DNA from: Bugulina stolonifera
Lineage: Eukaryota > Bryozoa > Gymnolaemata > Cheilostomatida > Bugulidae
Direction of reading: 5' to 3'
NCBI GenBank assembly: GCA_935421135.1
Contig: OW285190.1
Coordinates: 19,912,501 to 19,976,500 of the forward strand
Length of the DNA stretch: 64,000 nt
Both the position numbers and the translations under genes were made by a program. Below are positions 1 through 10,360 of the stretch, piece by piece. The notes under the pieces are model-generated. The model made no database searches and had not been told where the DNA came from. It saw only the letters and a program-made list of their open reading frames with translations. Within the stretch, counting starts at the first letter, position 1. Each line of letters opens with the position of its first letter.

Positions 1-24
1 TGTCACACCACCTCTATCACATCT

Positions 25-330
25 AACTACATGTACATACACATCACAGTGCCGTCAATACTAGAACAATCTAGCTACATGTATATACACATCACAGTGC
101 CGTCAATACTAGAACAATCTAGCTACATGTATATACACATCACAGTGCCGTCAATACTAGAACAATCTAACTACATGTATATACACATCACAGTGCCGTC
201 AATACTAGAACAATCTAGCTACATGTATATACACATCACAGTGCCGTCAATACTATAACAGTCTAGCTACATGTATATACACATCACAGTGCCGTCAATA
301 CTATAACAGTCTAGCTACATGTATATAATA
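25..330. repeat. 48-bp minisatellite, about 6 copies
   Basis: A 48-bp unit containing ATCACAGTGCCGTCAATACT is repeated about six times with few changes; the last copies vary at ACTAGAACA versus ACTATAACA. It lies just upstream of the first visible MAP1-family exon, so it is probably inside an intron of that gene. The 16-codon open frame through it is a by-product of the 48-bp period and not a gene. Confidence 0.9.
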
Positions 331-378
331 TGTAACATTATATGAACAGTTACTACTCCGTGTTGTTTTATTTGATAG

Positions 379-1142
379 CCCCTGGTCCGTTCTACGTAGA
401 TATAGCCTACATTCCTCACCATGGTGACGGCAAGTATGTGGGCCCCGAGTACTTTAACCGTATCCATGCTAGGTAAGTACAGAGTTTAGTCTAATGACGT
501 CTGTATCATAGGCCAGAGGAAAGCATCCCTAGGTTTCTTGCACAAAAGTAAGAATTTGGCGTTGGGCTCAGTTCGGTGTGTTCGCGGCACTTGTGGCAGA
601 AGTGAGTTGAAAAGTTCCTGAGCAAGTTGATCTGTGTCTGAAAGCTGGTCATAAAGACACTAAATGCAGTCAATACCTTCTGTGATATTACAGTCAATAC
701 CTTCTGTGATATTACAGTCAATACCTTCTGTGTTGCAGTCAGTACATATTCAGTGGACTCGACTACAATGCAGACCCATTTGAAGCTCTCTTGGTTGGCA
801 AGAAGTCTTGGCCCTCGGACCCGGTCACATTGATACCCACCTACGACGTTGGTGCTGTAGACCGCTGGCAGGCTGAACACAGGCAACAAATCGGTGCGTA
901 CAACTTTGTCTGCTTGTCAGAACTTCCTGTTAGATATTGGCTGTGTGTATGTAGCACGTTGTGTATGTACTGTGAGTGTACATGTATGTAACACGTTGTG
1001 TATGTACTGTGAGTAAATAAATATATGTAACATATTGATACTTGTAGCTGAACTGAACATCAAGGTAGCCACCAGTGCCAACCACTGCACCATAACCGTC
1101 TCAGAGGATGAACAGTTCAACGCTGTCAGACTAGAGTTCTGA
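379..1142 (+). CDS. MAP1: MAP1-family microtubule-associated protein, last three coding exons (partial)
   Basis: Coding exons 379-472, 739-893 and 1048-1142, flanked by AG and GT and phase-consistent (2+90+2, 1+153+1, 2+93). The translation contains GPFYVDIAYIPHH, YIFSGLDYNADPFEALLVGK, VTLIPTYDVGAVDRW and ends NAVRLEF. This is the conserved C-terminal light-chain block of MAP1A/MAP1B/MAP1S and fly Futsch, which in that family binds microtubules or actin. The gene enters from the left: exon 379 begins mid-codon and needs one base from an earlier exon outside the window. Intron 2 ends in a small tandem array that copies the acceptor of exon 739. A 3'UTR intron (about 1155-1608, GTATGC to TTTCAG) is possible but unproven. 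The gene is convergent with the next one. Confidence 0.87.
667..745 (+). repeat. 24-bp tandem array carrying copies of an acceptor site
   Basis: Units starting at 667, 691 and 715 (24 bp, 24 bp, then 21 bp) each contain CAGTCAATACCTTCTGTG. They run directly into the real acceptor CAG at 736-738, where the exon begins TCAGTAC. Each unit therefore offers a copy of the acceptor and of the first exon bases of the MAP1-family exon at 739. Confidence 0.8.
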
Positions 1143-1776
1143 GATACTCACCAGGTATGCGGGTGTGATGTCATATCCTGTGATTACATCACTTCCTTGT
1201 GGCTGATATAATCAGCTGACTATACACATCCATTAATAACATACTCTATACATATTTATAGTCTACTTTATATTACATTCTCAGAAATAACTACATGTAC
1301 GTTGTGCTTAACTTTAAAAAAGAAAAACGCATTCATTTTGTTAATATTCTTGTTTTTACAATTGTATTATTTTCCTACGTTGGCTTTATCTTGTATAATA
1401 TGTTGTGGCCATTTATATTTCTTCACTGGTGCTTTACCATACTGGAAAGAATGTGTTTATATATATGTTGTTACTTACTTTCTCTACTACTTACAATGAC
1501 TGATCAAAGGTCCAACTAATATACACACATATAATATATTATATTATACAATATTCTGAACAATCATTGGTTCTATTCTAGGAGTTGTCTAATCTTTATT
1601 CTTTTCAGGAAGGAGCCCACAACTCTTCATCGTAATGTAGTGTAGTTAAATGTACTAGGAAGGGGGCATCGCCTCACTATCATACTGTAGGTTGTTTATA
1701 TTATACTGCTGTTACCCCTTCTGTCTACAACCCTGCTCATTACTCCGTACTTTACTATAGTAATTCTGTTGTTTCT

Positions 1777-1782
1777 AATAAA
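1777..1782 (+). other. Poly(A) signal candidate, MAP1-family gene
   Basis: AATAAA lies 635 bp after the stop codon at 1140-1142 and before the convergent gene's own signal. Position and motif are seen; its use is inferred. Confidence 0.5.
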
Positions 1783-1954
1783 ATATCTGATATACCTAAA
1801 CTTGTTTTGAGTACTGCTACTACACAGTCTACTACTACTCCACAGTCTACTACTCCACTTATCTGTAGAAGTTTCCTCTTGCCTGATCTGAACCAACCGA
1901 CATGGTAAACATGGATGGTATTTCCACTACTGGTTAGATAAGAAAAGACTAATA

Positions 1955-1960
1955 TTTATT
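1955..1960 (-). other. Poly(A) signal candidate, minus-strand gene at 2729-7097
   Basis: TTTATT on the plus strand reads AATAAA on the minus strand, about 770 bp past the stop codon. Inferred use only. Confidence 0.4.
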
Positions 1961-2728
1961 TACTTCATAAAATATACTTGACAAAAATAATGGAGACTCT
2001 ATAATAATGCTAGTAGTGTCTTGTGGTAATGTATAGAAGATGAAGCAAGCAAATACATGAATCATAAATAGAAGCTACAAAGTAGTTGGTGGCAAACAGT
2101 AGTAGCTCTATTAGGCAAGACAAGAGCAGACAACTTCAGATGTCTTGTATGTAACAGTAATACAATACATAGATAGGAAGGCAGTAAAGTAATAATATAA
2201 ACAAGCTGGCTAGTGACTAGGCCCTGTCACCACTAATTACTATGAAATCCCTCTAATATCTGCCATTACTCACTAGAATACAATTTAGATGACTGGCTAC
2301 TAAATATTTTAATAAATCAACTATAATACACAATGTACATACTATTATGTGATCTTTCTCTCTGCAAGTAGTCACTAAAAAACCAGGGACTTGGTTCCAT
2401 ATCTGTGAAAATAACTCCCCCTGACTGGAGTTTGAGGCCTTGCAAAATGATCACATATAAAAAGAATAGCCAACATCCACATATATAATATTCACTTCAG
2501 CCTGGTGTTATGTTTGTGTAGTAGGGCTATAACATTCATGTATAACAGGCAGGCTATATCTGTTATATCAAGGATGGTGAGAACACACTTATGGTCAATA
2601 ACTTATATAGTCTGTGTTTCATACTAAAAGCTGGGTTAGCTGACTGATGCTCTCTGGTCACGGAGTAGCTAAAGAACCAAACAGAATTTCTATACACAAC
2701 TCCCGACTGCTATCAGAGTGACTATCAA

Positions 2729-5700
2729 TTAGGGACTACTAGCAGACGGTCTGGTCTTCTTGGAGAACGAGAATATCCTGGAAAGCTTCCTCCACGAGGA
2801 TCTGGTTGAGCTCCTTTTAGTCTTGCTGGTGAGAGAGAGGTTGCTGCTGTCATCAATCTGCCTGCTGATTGGCCGCTCAATCCAAACATCATTGTCTGTA
2901 AAAATAACATAACAGGAATGCTAAAGTGTTGTTGATTACTTGGAACAACAATTGGAAATAGTTTCACAGTTCAGAGTGCAAAGTAGTGGCAGCAGTAGAA
3001 GCTGAGTGTATGTGGTAGCCCTACTAGCTGCAATAATATCCGAGAAAGAAATAAGTAGAAATTTATACAACTTATACAGTTATTTACTGTGAGCCCTAGT
3101 ACCAGGCAGAACTCTAAAGACCACCCCCCCCCCCCCCCCCAGGTACCTCCTAGGCCAATTTGTGTTGCTCTACACTTGTTCTCTTACTGCTGCTGCAGTC
3201 CCTACCTAGCTGCATTATAATCATGTGGACTTGCACCTGCATGATTGTACTACTACATGTATAATTATTATAGTCATAGCCATAGTCGTACTCTGAGATG
3301 TTGATATTACTGAATGCTGAATGTATACTGCAGGTACAATAATAAAATAAAACAGTAGATAGTCACTTAGCTGTCCTGCTGGATATTAGGTGGAGTCAGG
3401 TATTTGTAATCACGAAGTAATTAGATATAATTATAGTTACAGGACTAAGATTTATAGTCTGAGATTCTAACAAATACATTAGATGGAGTCACACACCTTG
3501 ACACCCATCATGCCAATGATATGCTAAATAGGATTTGCTGAAGCTAAACAATTACAGAATCTCAGAAATGCAATCAAAATACCAGCTGATTGGGTACTTT
3601 CTAATAAAAGACTCCAAGACTGGGGGTGGGGGGGTAGGGACTCCACGACTGGGGGTAGGAGTACTATTTTCAGGGAAACTCATCAGCTTGGTCTAATTTT
3701 TATCAGATGTTTAAACATTGACCCCCTGATACTGGACTGTTCAAGGATACTTGTTAAATAGAATCAAAGTTCAATAGCATAAGGTATCCTATTGCCATGT
3801 CATCCAACAGATAGATTTTAAATTTTGCACCACTATTAGGTGGAAGGATAATGACTGTCTATCACTCCACAACAACCAGACTGTTTACAATCTCATACAG
3901 TGAGTGACCAGTGGTACCAGAAAGCACTCCCATGCCATGGTAGATGCACTCCACCACTCTACCATAGACTCATATTGTATCTATGGGTTACCAGCTGCAG
4001 TGTGATTCCCTTCCTACCCCTAAACATACAAATCTCATCAGATCCTGGTCTCTCTCAACTAGAAGACCCCTTGTTGGTGGGAAATATACCTAGGAGTGCA
4101 GGTAGGAGGATAACTATAATATTACAGTGTTCTGATAGAGTTACCCTCTCCTACATAGAACACCGCTCACATGCGCACTGTACCAATATGTAACATGTAA
4201 TGTAACATAGAGACTACTTACTGCTATCAGTTCTACGGAGACTATGTAAGGGCATGTTGTAAGTTGCTAAGTCTGGCCTGTGGAATGATATACTCCTCAG
4301 CAGGTTGTTCATCTGAGAGGACTTGTGGTTATCTCCTTGTCCATCGGTGCCGGTCAAGGTCATGGATCTACACAATCGATTCATCTCTTCCTCTCTTACC
4401 TTCTCTGACTTCTGCAGAAACTCGCAGCTCTTGGCAGGTGGTTGCTGCTCCACTAGCTGGTTGTGTTGTTCAGATACCAAATCCTCCTCGACCTCTACTG
4501 GATAACTATCCTCTGAGAACGTTATAATGTCCCTTAAACTGTCGGAGAGTTCAAAGTTTTCAGATTTATGATCCTCTATGCTATTGTGGTTGACAGTCTC
4601 ATTGTTGTTATTTAAGGATTTGGTAGAACTAGAGAACAGATCACCCGAGTTAGACAGACTTTTTTGTAGAATAATATTCTGAGTTGGGCGTTCATCCTCC
4701 ACTGCAGGACGAAGATCGGAAACTTCACTTTCTACTAGCACCGTCTTTGGGTGCTCAGCTGTTTCCGGTTGTGATAACGTTGTATCCTGATGTATGTCAG
4801 ACCTGCTACTGCTGTCTTCACTTTCTTTTAGTACTGCTTCAGCTTGATCCGCAGTGTCTAAATGTAATAACGTTGTGCCATTTTCTATGTCAGACCTACT
4901 AGCACCATTCTCACATTCTGTACGTGCTCCGCCTACTTGGTCAATAGTTTCTAGCTGGGATAATGACTCACCATCTTTCACATCAGACCTGCTGCTGCTC
5001 TCATCTCTCAAGTCTGACATGGCACAACGGCTGCCACAATTCTCTTCCGCACAAAGATGGGCGTCGTCTGCTGATGGCTCGCACCCTTTGAGTCGAGCAA
5101 TGATTTCATCAAACTTCTGTCCCCATACGGACCCAGATGGGGCTACTGGAGTGTAACTGCTTATTGAAGCCTTAGCTTTTTGCTTTCTTGCTGCGATTGA
5201 AAGTCCAGCCGACGCCGTTCTCCGTCTCCTCATTGTACCAGTTGAGAACAAATCAGCCACGGCATTCTGCATAGCCTGGGCCTCCTGCTGCAGGTCACAG
5301 ATGCTCCTGTAGAGTTTGTGTTTGTTGATGGTCATACGGTCCATGCTCATGTGCCGAGTGAGTCCCCTTCCCTGGAAGTTCTCTGAGAGCTGACACTCAT
5401 CGTGAGACAGATTGGATCCTGGGCTAGATAGCCCGCTGTCTGCTGAGTGGTCACGAGGCGGTCTTCTTACGACCCTCTCTGTCATACTTCTCTACAATTA
5501 CAATTACAACCAGCTAATTTACTAGAGTGTAATGATATGCCTATCCATGTCCTCTTACACCATTCTCACAACTGTCTAGTTGGTGACCAGCCACTGGCTA
5601 ATTCCACTAATACCTTCACTAGCTATGATTAATGACCTCTTGAAGTAGGCTGCAGAGGAATAGGTAAAACATACTAATAATCTGTGTGGAAAACCCCAAA

Positions 5701-7097
5701 TGAGCAAATTAAGTAATTTTTGCACATGTACTGTATTTCTAGTCATAACAGACAGGGTCTAATGATGCTGACAGAGAATCAATAGACTTAATATTATCAC
5801 ACAGGAAACAGAATAGATGTAGACAGGATGTATTATAATATTGTTGGCCTTCTGGGGCTATCTTTACTAATTATATCAGATTACATTCCAGTGTGATGGA
5901 GAGTACGGGAGCTGTCACCAACCCTCCCAGTATTTCTATAATAATAAGGCTGAAACTCACAGAGTTAGCTAAAGGTCAATTGATGGCTCTTTGCTCAACC
6001 ATGAATTGATTTATCCCATGATGCAGGAATTACTACATCTTATAATTAGACACTAGATAATCAACCATACAACACAAAAATACTAATTACAAGCAATGAC
6101 AGGCCTTTTCTTGTAACTAATGTCTATCATATCCGGCTCACTATGATGTCATTATGCAGTGTATATTACCCATTCATTATGCAATAATTACCATCATACA
6201 TGTTGTACCATATTATTATTAACTAATAGTATCTGTAGTAATAATATCTGTTGGTACTAGCCTACTCAATATGGGAGTTGTCTCCCATTGATCTCATCTC
6301 CTGATATCCATGCACACACCCTGCTGGTAATAAATAATTAACTAGCAAACAGGAAATGTGATCTAAACAATAACAGGATACCGATGTGTTGATATAGGAG
6401 TATAAGCTACTCACTTATATGGTAACAACACTGTATGAGGTTTGATGTGCGTGATTTACTGTGTCATACTACACTTTAGCCTGCGTTACCATAAATTCAA
6501 AGCACAGAATCTTATCTCACTCATATAGGTTCAGGCAGACTATTGCATACATGTGCCCATAACATGATAGTATTTGTCTCATTAAATCACATGAACTGAA
6601 ACGTCATACTGAGACTTAGAACTACATACCTTCAACTGCTGATATCCTCGCTGTTTCCGCTCCCCCCTAATATCAGAATAGAACTGCTGTTTAAGATGTT
6701 TGACAATCTGGCTACGTGGACTATGCTCAGGATAGTCCGGATTGAGCTCCCCACTGATGTCTAACACATCACCATCGATGTCTATTGTGTCCATGTCTTG
6801 TTTTACATCACGTCTTACTGAATCCTCTGCGCTATTCTCTGTTACACACTTGTCTCCATTTTCAAAGTCTGTAATCCCCGTGTTGATTGGTGAATCAGAT
6901 GGTTGAGTTATGATGTATTTTGTTGTGTCTTCACTCCACTTCTGTTCATCTGCATCTAAATCTGACTCCTCTCTGATCACCAGCTCTACCTCCTCCTCTA
7001 CCTCCTCCTCTACATAGACTCGTTCAACTGCACCTGCTTCAGTCTCACTCTCAAGCCCACAATCAGGGGCTTTAGACATCGCCCCCACTTGTTCCAT
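2729..7097 (-). CDS. Unrecognised 634-aa protein, three coding exons
   Basis: Minus-strand exons 7097-6630, 5491-4222 and 2895-2729 join in frame (468 + 1270 + 167 = 635 codons with stop). The junctions are AAG|gtatgt, attgtag|AGA, AGCA|gtaagt and tttttacag|AC. I do not recognise the family. The first exon is very acidic (VYVEEEVEEEVELVIREE at residues 28-45). Exon 2 has a short possible helix (HKLYRSICDLQQEAQAMQ), an Arg cluster (TMRRRRTAS), the motif ADSGLSSPGS resembling a DSGxxS phosphodegron, and three imperfect repeats of about 30 aa each built around SRSD and a following ET/DT-A/I-DQ. The tail is Ser/Lys/Arg-rich (SWRKLSRIFSFSKK). The first ATG was chosen because it opens the longest frame; further 5' non-coding exons are possible. 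Low complexity suggests a mostly disordered phosphoprotein; this is inference. Confidence 0.7.
3124..3140. repeat. Poly(C) tract
   Basis: An unbroken C run of about 17 bases in intron 2 of the minus-strand gene. Its length is likely to be unstable or mis-called. Confidence 0.8.
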
Positions 7098-9362
7098 CCT
7101 TACACCTGAGGTTTCTGTGCTAGTTATTTATCTCTATTGTCCAGCAAGCATCAACTACCTTCTGTCAACAGAAACCTGCTAATGAAGAGCAGATGAAATT
7201 GTAAAGATCAAAATATTTATACTTTGAGTATTCTTTGTTTACTTTATATTGTCAATTGAGTGAATGGATGCAATTGAGATTTTCAATCATTCAAAATTAG
7301 TGTTATTATCCACTTTGGTTCTGAGAATGTTAGAGTAGTAAATTAGAGAGCTATTCATAGGCACCCAGTGGAAGCTGCTACTAGTTCTAAGAACTTGGTC
7401 TACAATAGGACACCCCAGTAACATCTGCCCAGTGAAATCAATACTATAATATAGTCGATGCATACAGCAATAAAATGATGCCAATTCACACATTCCCTCC
7501 ACCTCCAATACAACCATAACAGGTGACAGGTAACAGATTACAGGTAACAGGTAACACATGAAACTAAGAAATATCTTTTTAACGGAAAAATAGTGTAAAT
7601 TTTCACTATTTCCACTATTTTCAACACATTGTGAGAAGCCTAGACCTAGACCTGGTGAAAATGTTTATATAATGATGTTGTCCAATAGTCATGGAGCCTG
7701 TAGATGTAGTGTGTGTTTTGATTAATAATACAAATGTACAGCAGTATAATGTAGTAATTACTGTCTAGGCTATCTATGTGTGTATGTATACAGTGTACAT
7801 GTAGTATTACACAATGTCTAACCTACCTACAATATATAGAATAAAGTAATACCTACTAATACCTACTACTTGCATGTACATATCACTTACCTACACGTAC
7901 TACTTGGGCTGCTGCTAAAGCTTTTCTGTAAATTCAGCTTTTAAAGAGTGTTGGATATAAATCAATATACATTGTTACATTAGAGCTTCCAGTGTGCATA
8001 TTATAGTGGAGCATGTCACGCACCTACCTACCCTGTCTAGCACCTACCTACCCTGTCTAGAAATAAAAGCCAATATACATGTAATATATACACTATGCAC
8101 TAATACATGTACCCGTCACTCAAGAATTGGCTACTAATAGCTGTACCTGTGTATAACAGCACTATTTAAATACAAGCCTCTAAATATTAGAAAGGTTTAA
8201 AGTTATATATGGATTACAGATATAGGTTAATAGTGTTATACAAGTAGATAATGTACCATTGCACCTGCATACAAATTAATAATCAATACAACATCTACTA
8301 TAAAGAGCTAAATAACATAACCTACTGTCTACTGCATTAACAAACTATGTTAACATCACTGTATATTATAATACATGTACATGTAAGTACATGTATTATG
8401 AGGTGACACTATGCTACCTTGATAACAAGGTTGGAATCCAGAGGAGCAGTTTATTGGTTATTACAGTTGACTATCTACGTAATGCACATGTACTTACCTA
8501 CATCGGTCTATATGATATACATGTACGTACCTACATCAGACTACATAATATACATGTACTTACCTACATCAGTCTACATAATATACATGTACTTACCTAC
8601 ATCAGTCTACATAATATACATGTACTTACCTACATTAGTCTACATAATGTACATGTACTTACCTACATAACATACATGTACTTACCTACATCAGTCTACA
8701 TAATGTACATGTACTTACCTACATAATATACATGTACTACATCAGTCTACATAATATATGTACTTACCTACATAATATACATGTACTTACCTACATCAGT
8801 CTACATAATATACATGTACTTACCTACATCAGTCTATATGATATACATGTACTTACCTACATTAGTCTACATAATATACATGTACTTACCTACATCAGTC
8901 TATATGATATACATGTACTTACCTACATCAATTTACATAATATACATGTACTTACCTACATTAGACTACATAATATACATGTACTTACCTACATCAGTCT
9001 ACATAATATACATGTACTTACCTACATCAGTCTATATGATATACATGTACTTACCTACATCAGTCTACATAATATACATGTACTTACCTACATCAGACTA
9101 CATAATATACATGTACTTACCTACATCAGTCTACATAATATACATGTACTTACCTACATCAGACTACATAATATACATGTACTTACCTACATCAGTCTAT
9201 ATGATATACATGCACACAAGCACTTATTTACTGGGTACTTACCTACCTATATGACCAGGATCATATACCCACTACCAAGATACCTACACTATATACATAT
9301 ACTTGTATATATAATATTATGTACAGTATATACAAGTGTATAAATACCAGTGTATATAATAT
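7098..9362. other. Upstream intergenic region with a minisatellite
   Basis: No coding exon seen. It is the 5' flank of the minus-strand gene at 2729-7097 and may hold untranslated exons. Its right third is the 33-bp array at 8470-9215. Confidence 0.6.
8470..9215. repeat. 33-bp minisatellite, about 22 copies
   Basis: The unit contains ATACATGTACTTACCTACAT followed by CAGTCTACATAAT. Most copies are 33 bp; a few near 8660-8760 are shortened. Read on the minus strand each unit contains ATGTAGGTAAGTACATG, a perfect consensus 5' splice site preceded by an AG. The long open frames through the array reflect the period of 11 codons and are not genes. Confidence 0.93.
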
Positions 9363-10025
9363 TGTGATGGTACGCCCAGTCGTATCTTACATCTGACACT
9401 CATTATTGCGTGCATACATGTATATATCTGCTTGTACTTTACTCTTATATTGTTGTATATAATTATATGATTATATCTAAGTCTTTTAATGCCTTTTATA
9501 CCCATGTACAGAGGCCCGACCTCTCAGAATCCATTGATATTCATTTTGTACATGAATTGGACCATTATAAGCAACTTTTGTAGAACCCGACCTATTTTGG
9601 GTCGGCCGTCGGGCTTCCGGCGGCCATCTTGTTGCGCAACTTCCGGACGACCACACGTCGTCTTTTCCCGACGTCACGTCGGCCGGAAGTCCTTATACTA
9701 TATAAAGGGCACTGTTTTACTGTTCATTGTCTCAGTCTACACTTGGCTTTCAATAAAGACACATCTATACTTGATACAGGGACTTTCTCTTCCTTTTACT
9801 AGGTCATTCGCTTTGCGAACCGCCTACTAGGTTGAACTACTCTCTTTCACTGTATAGTCTGAAGGTCGGACTTGAGATCAGATGGGTCGTCTTTGGTAGT
9901 ATTTGGGCTACTGAGACCGCTCGATCTTTCATGTAATGCGAAGTCCTATTACCACTCATAGGCACTTCATTTCTGGGTCGATAGTCGTCTAAGGACGACC
10001 GCACCAAATCACAGAAACCATTACA
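9363..10025 (+). repeat. 5' LTR (663 bp)
   Basis: Starts TG and ends CA, and matches the copy at 13824-14486 base for base as far as I can read. A TATA box at 9699-9706 and AATAAA at 9752-9757 place the U3/R border near 9730. An initiator-like TCAGTC lies at 9732-9737. Confidence 0.95.
9632..9706 (+). promoter_or_regulatory. LTR promoter with C/EBP, ETS, CRE and TATA motifs
   Basis: Within 75 bp there are TTGCGCAA (9632-9639, C/EBP palindrome), ACTTCCGG (9639-9646, ETS), GACGTCAC (9670-9677, CRE/ATF), CCGGAAGT (9683-9690, second ETS in the other orientation) and TATATAAA (9699-9706). These are consensus matches read from the sequence; factor binding is inferred. The same block recurs in the 3' LTR 4461 bp downstream. 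Confidence 0.6.
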
Positions 10026-10026
10026 T

Positions 10027-10046
10027 TGGTGGCAGCGGTGGGATTC
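10027..10046 (+). other. Primer binding site (tRNA-Leu)
   Basis: Begins TGGTGGCAGCGGTGGGATTC one base after the 5' LTR. Its reverse complement ends GCTGCCACCA, matching the usual 3' acceptor end plus CCA of animal tRNA-Leu. Confidence 0.85.
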
Positions 10047-10360
10047 TAAGGTCGTACTCTTACGATACGAAGCGAAGGAAGGTGACCTCGGCCTCGGGTA
10101 ACCCGACCGACCTCATTCTTCAATACTTCTACGGCGATTAAGGACTCGGACCCGGGAACCTTGGATACGAGAAGGTGACAAACGCTAAAGTGCACCCATA
10201 ATTCTCGTGGTTCCGCTGGATGTAGCCCGACCTACGCCGGATCTTCAATCAAAGACCGACCTCGGATCCAGAATAGATTGACGGTACTCAGTACGTCGAC
10301 TAGGCCGACACGGCCTAACAAACCAAAGCAGTTTTACTCACTACCCGACACCCTACCGAC

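Larger units (their letters stand above)
1143..2728. other. Convergent 3' untranslated regions
   Basis: No coding signal seen. The first part is probably the MAP1-family 3'UTR and the right part the 3'UTR of the minus-strand gene ending at 2729. The two candidate poly(A) signals face each other about 170 bp apart. Confidence 0.6.

Noticed and set aside
8391..9343. Long repetitive open frames (up to 203 codons) in the 33-bp array
   Set aside because: They exist only because the period is 11 codons; no splice context, no domain, and the same effect appears in several frames.
9486..9830. Short frames inside the 5' LTR (63 and 113 codons), repeated in the 3' LTR
   Set aside because: They overlap the promoter and poly(A) signal and have no domain; their duplication only reflects the LTR pair.
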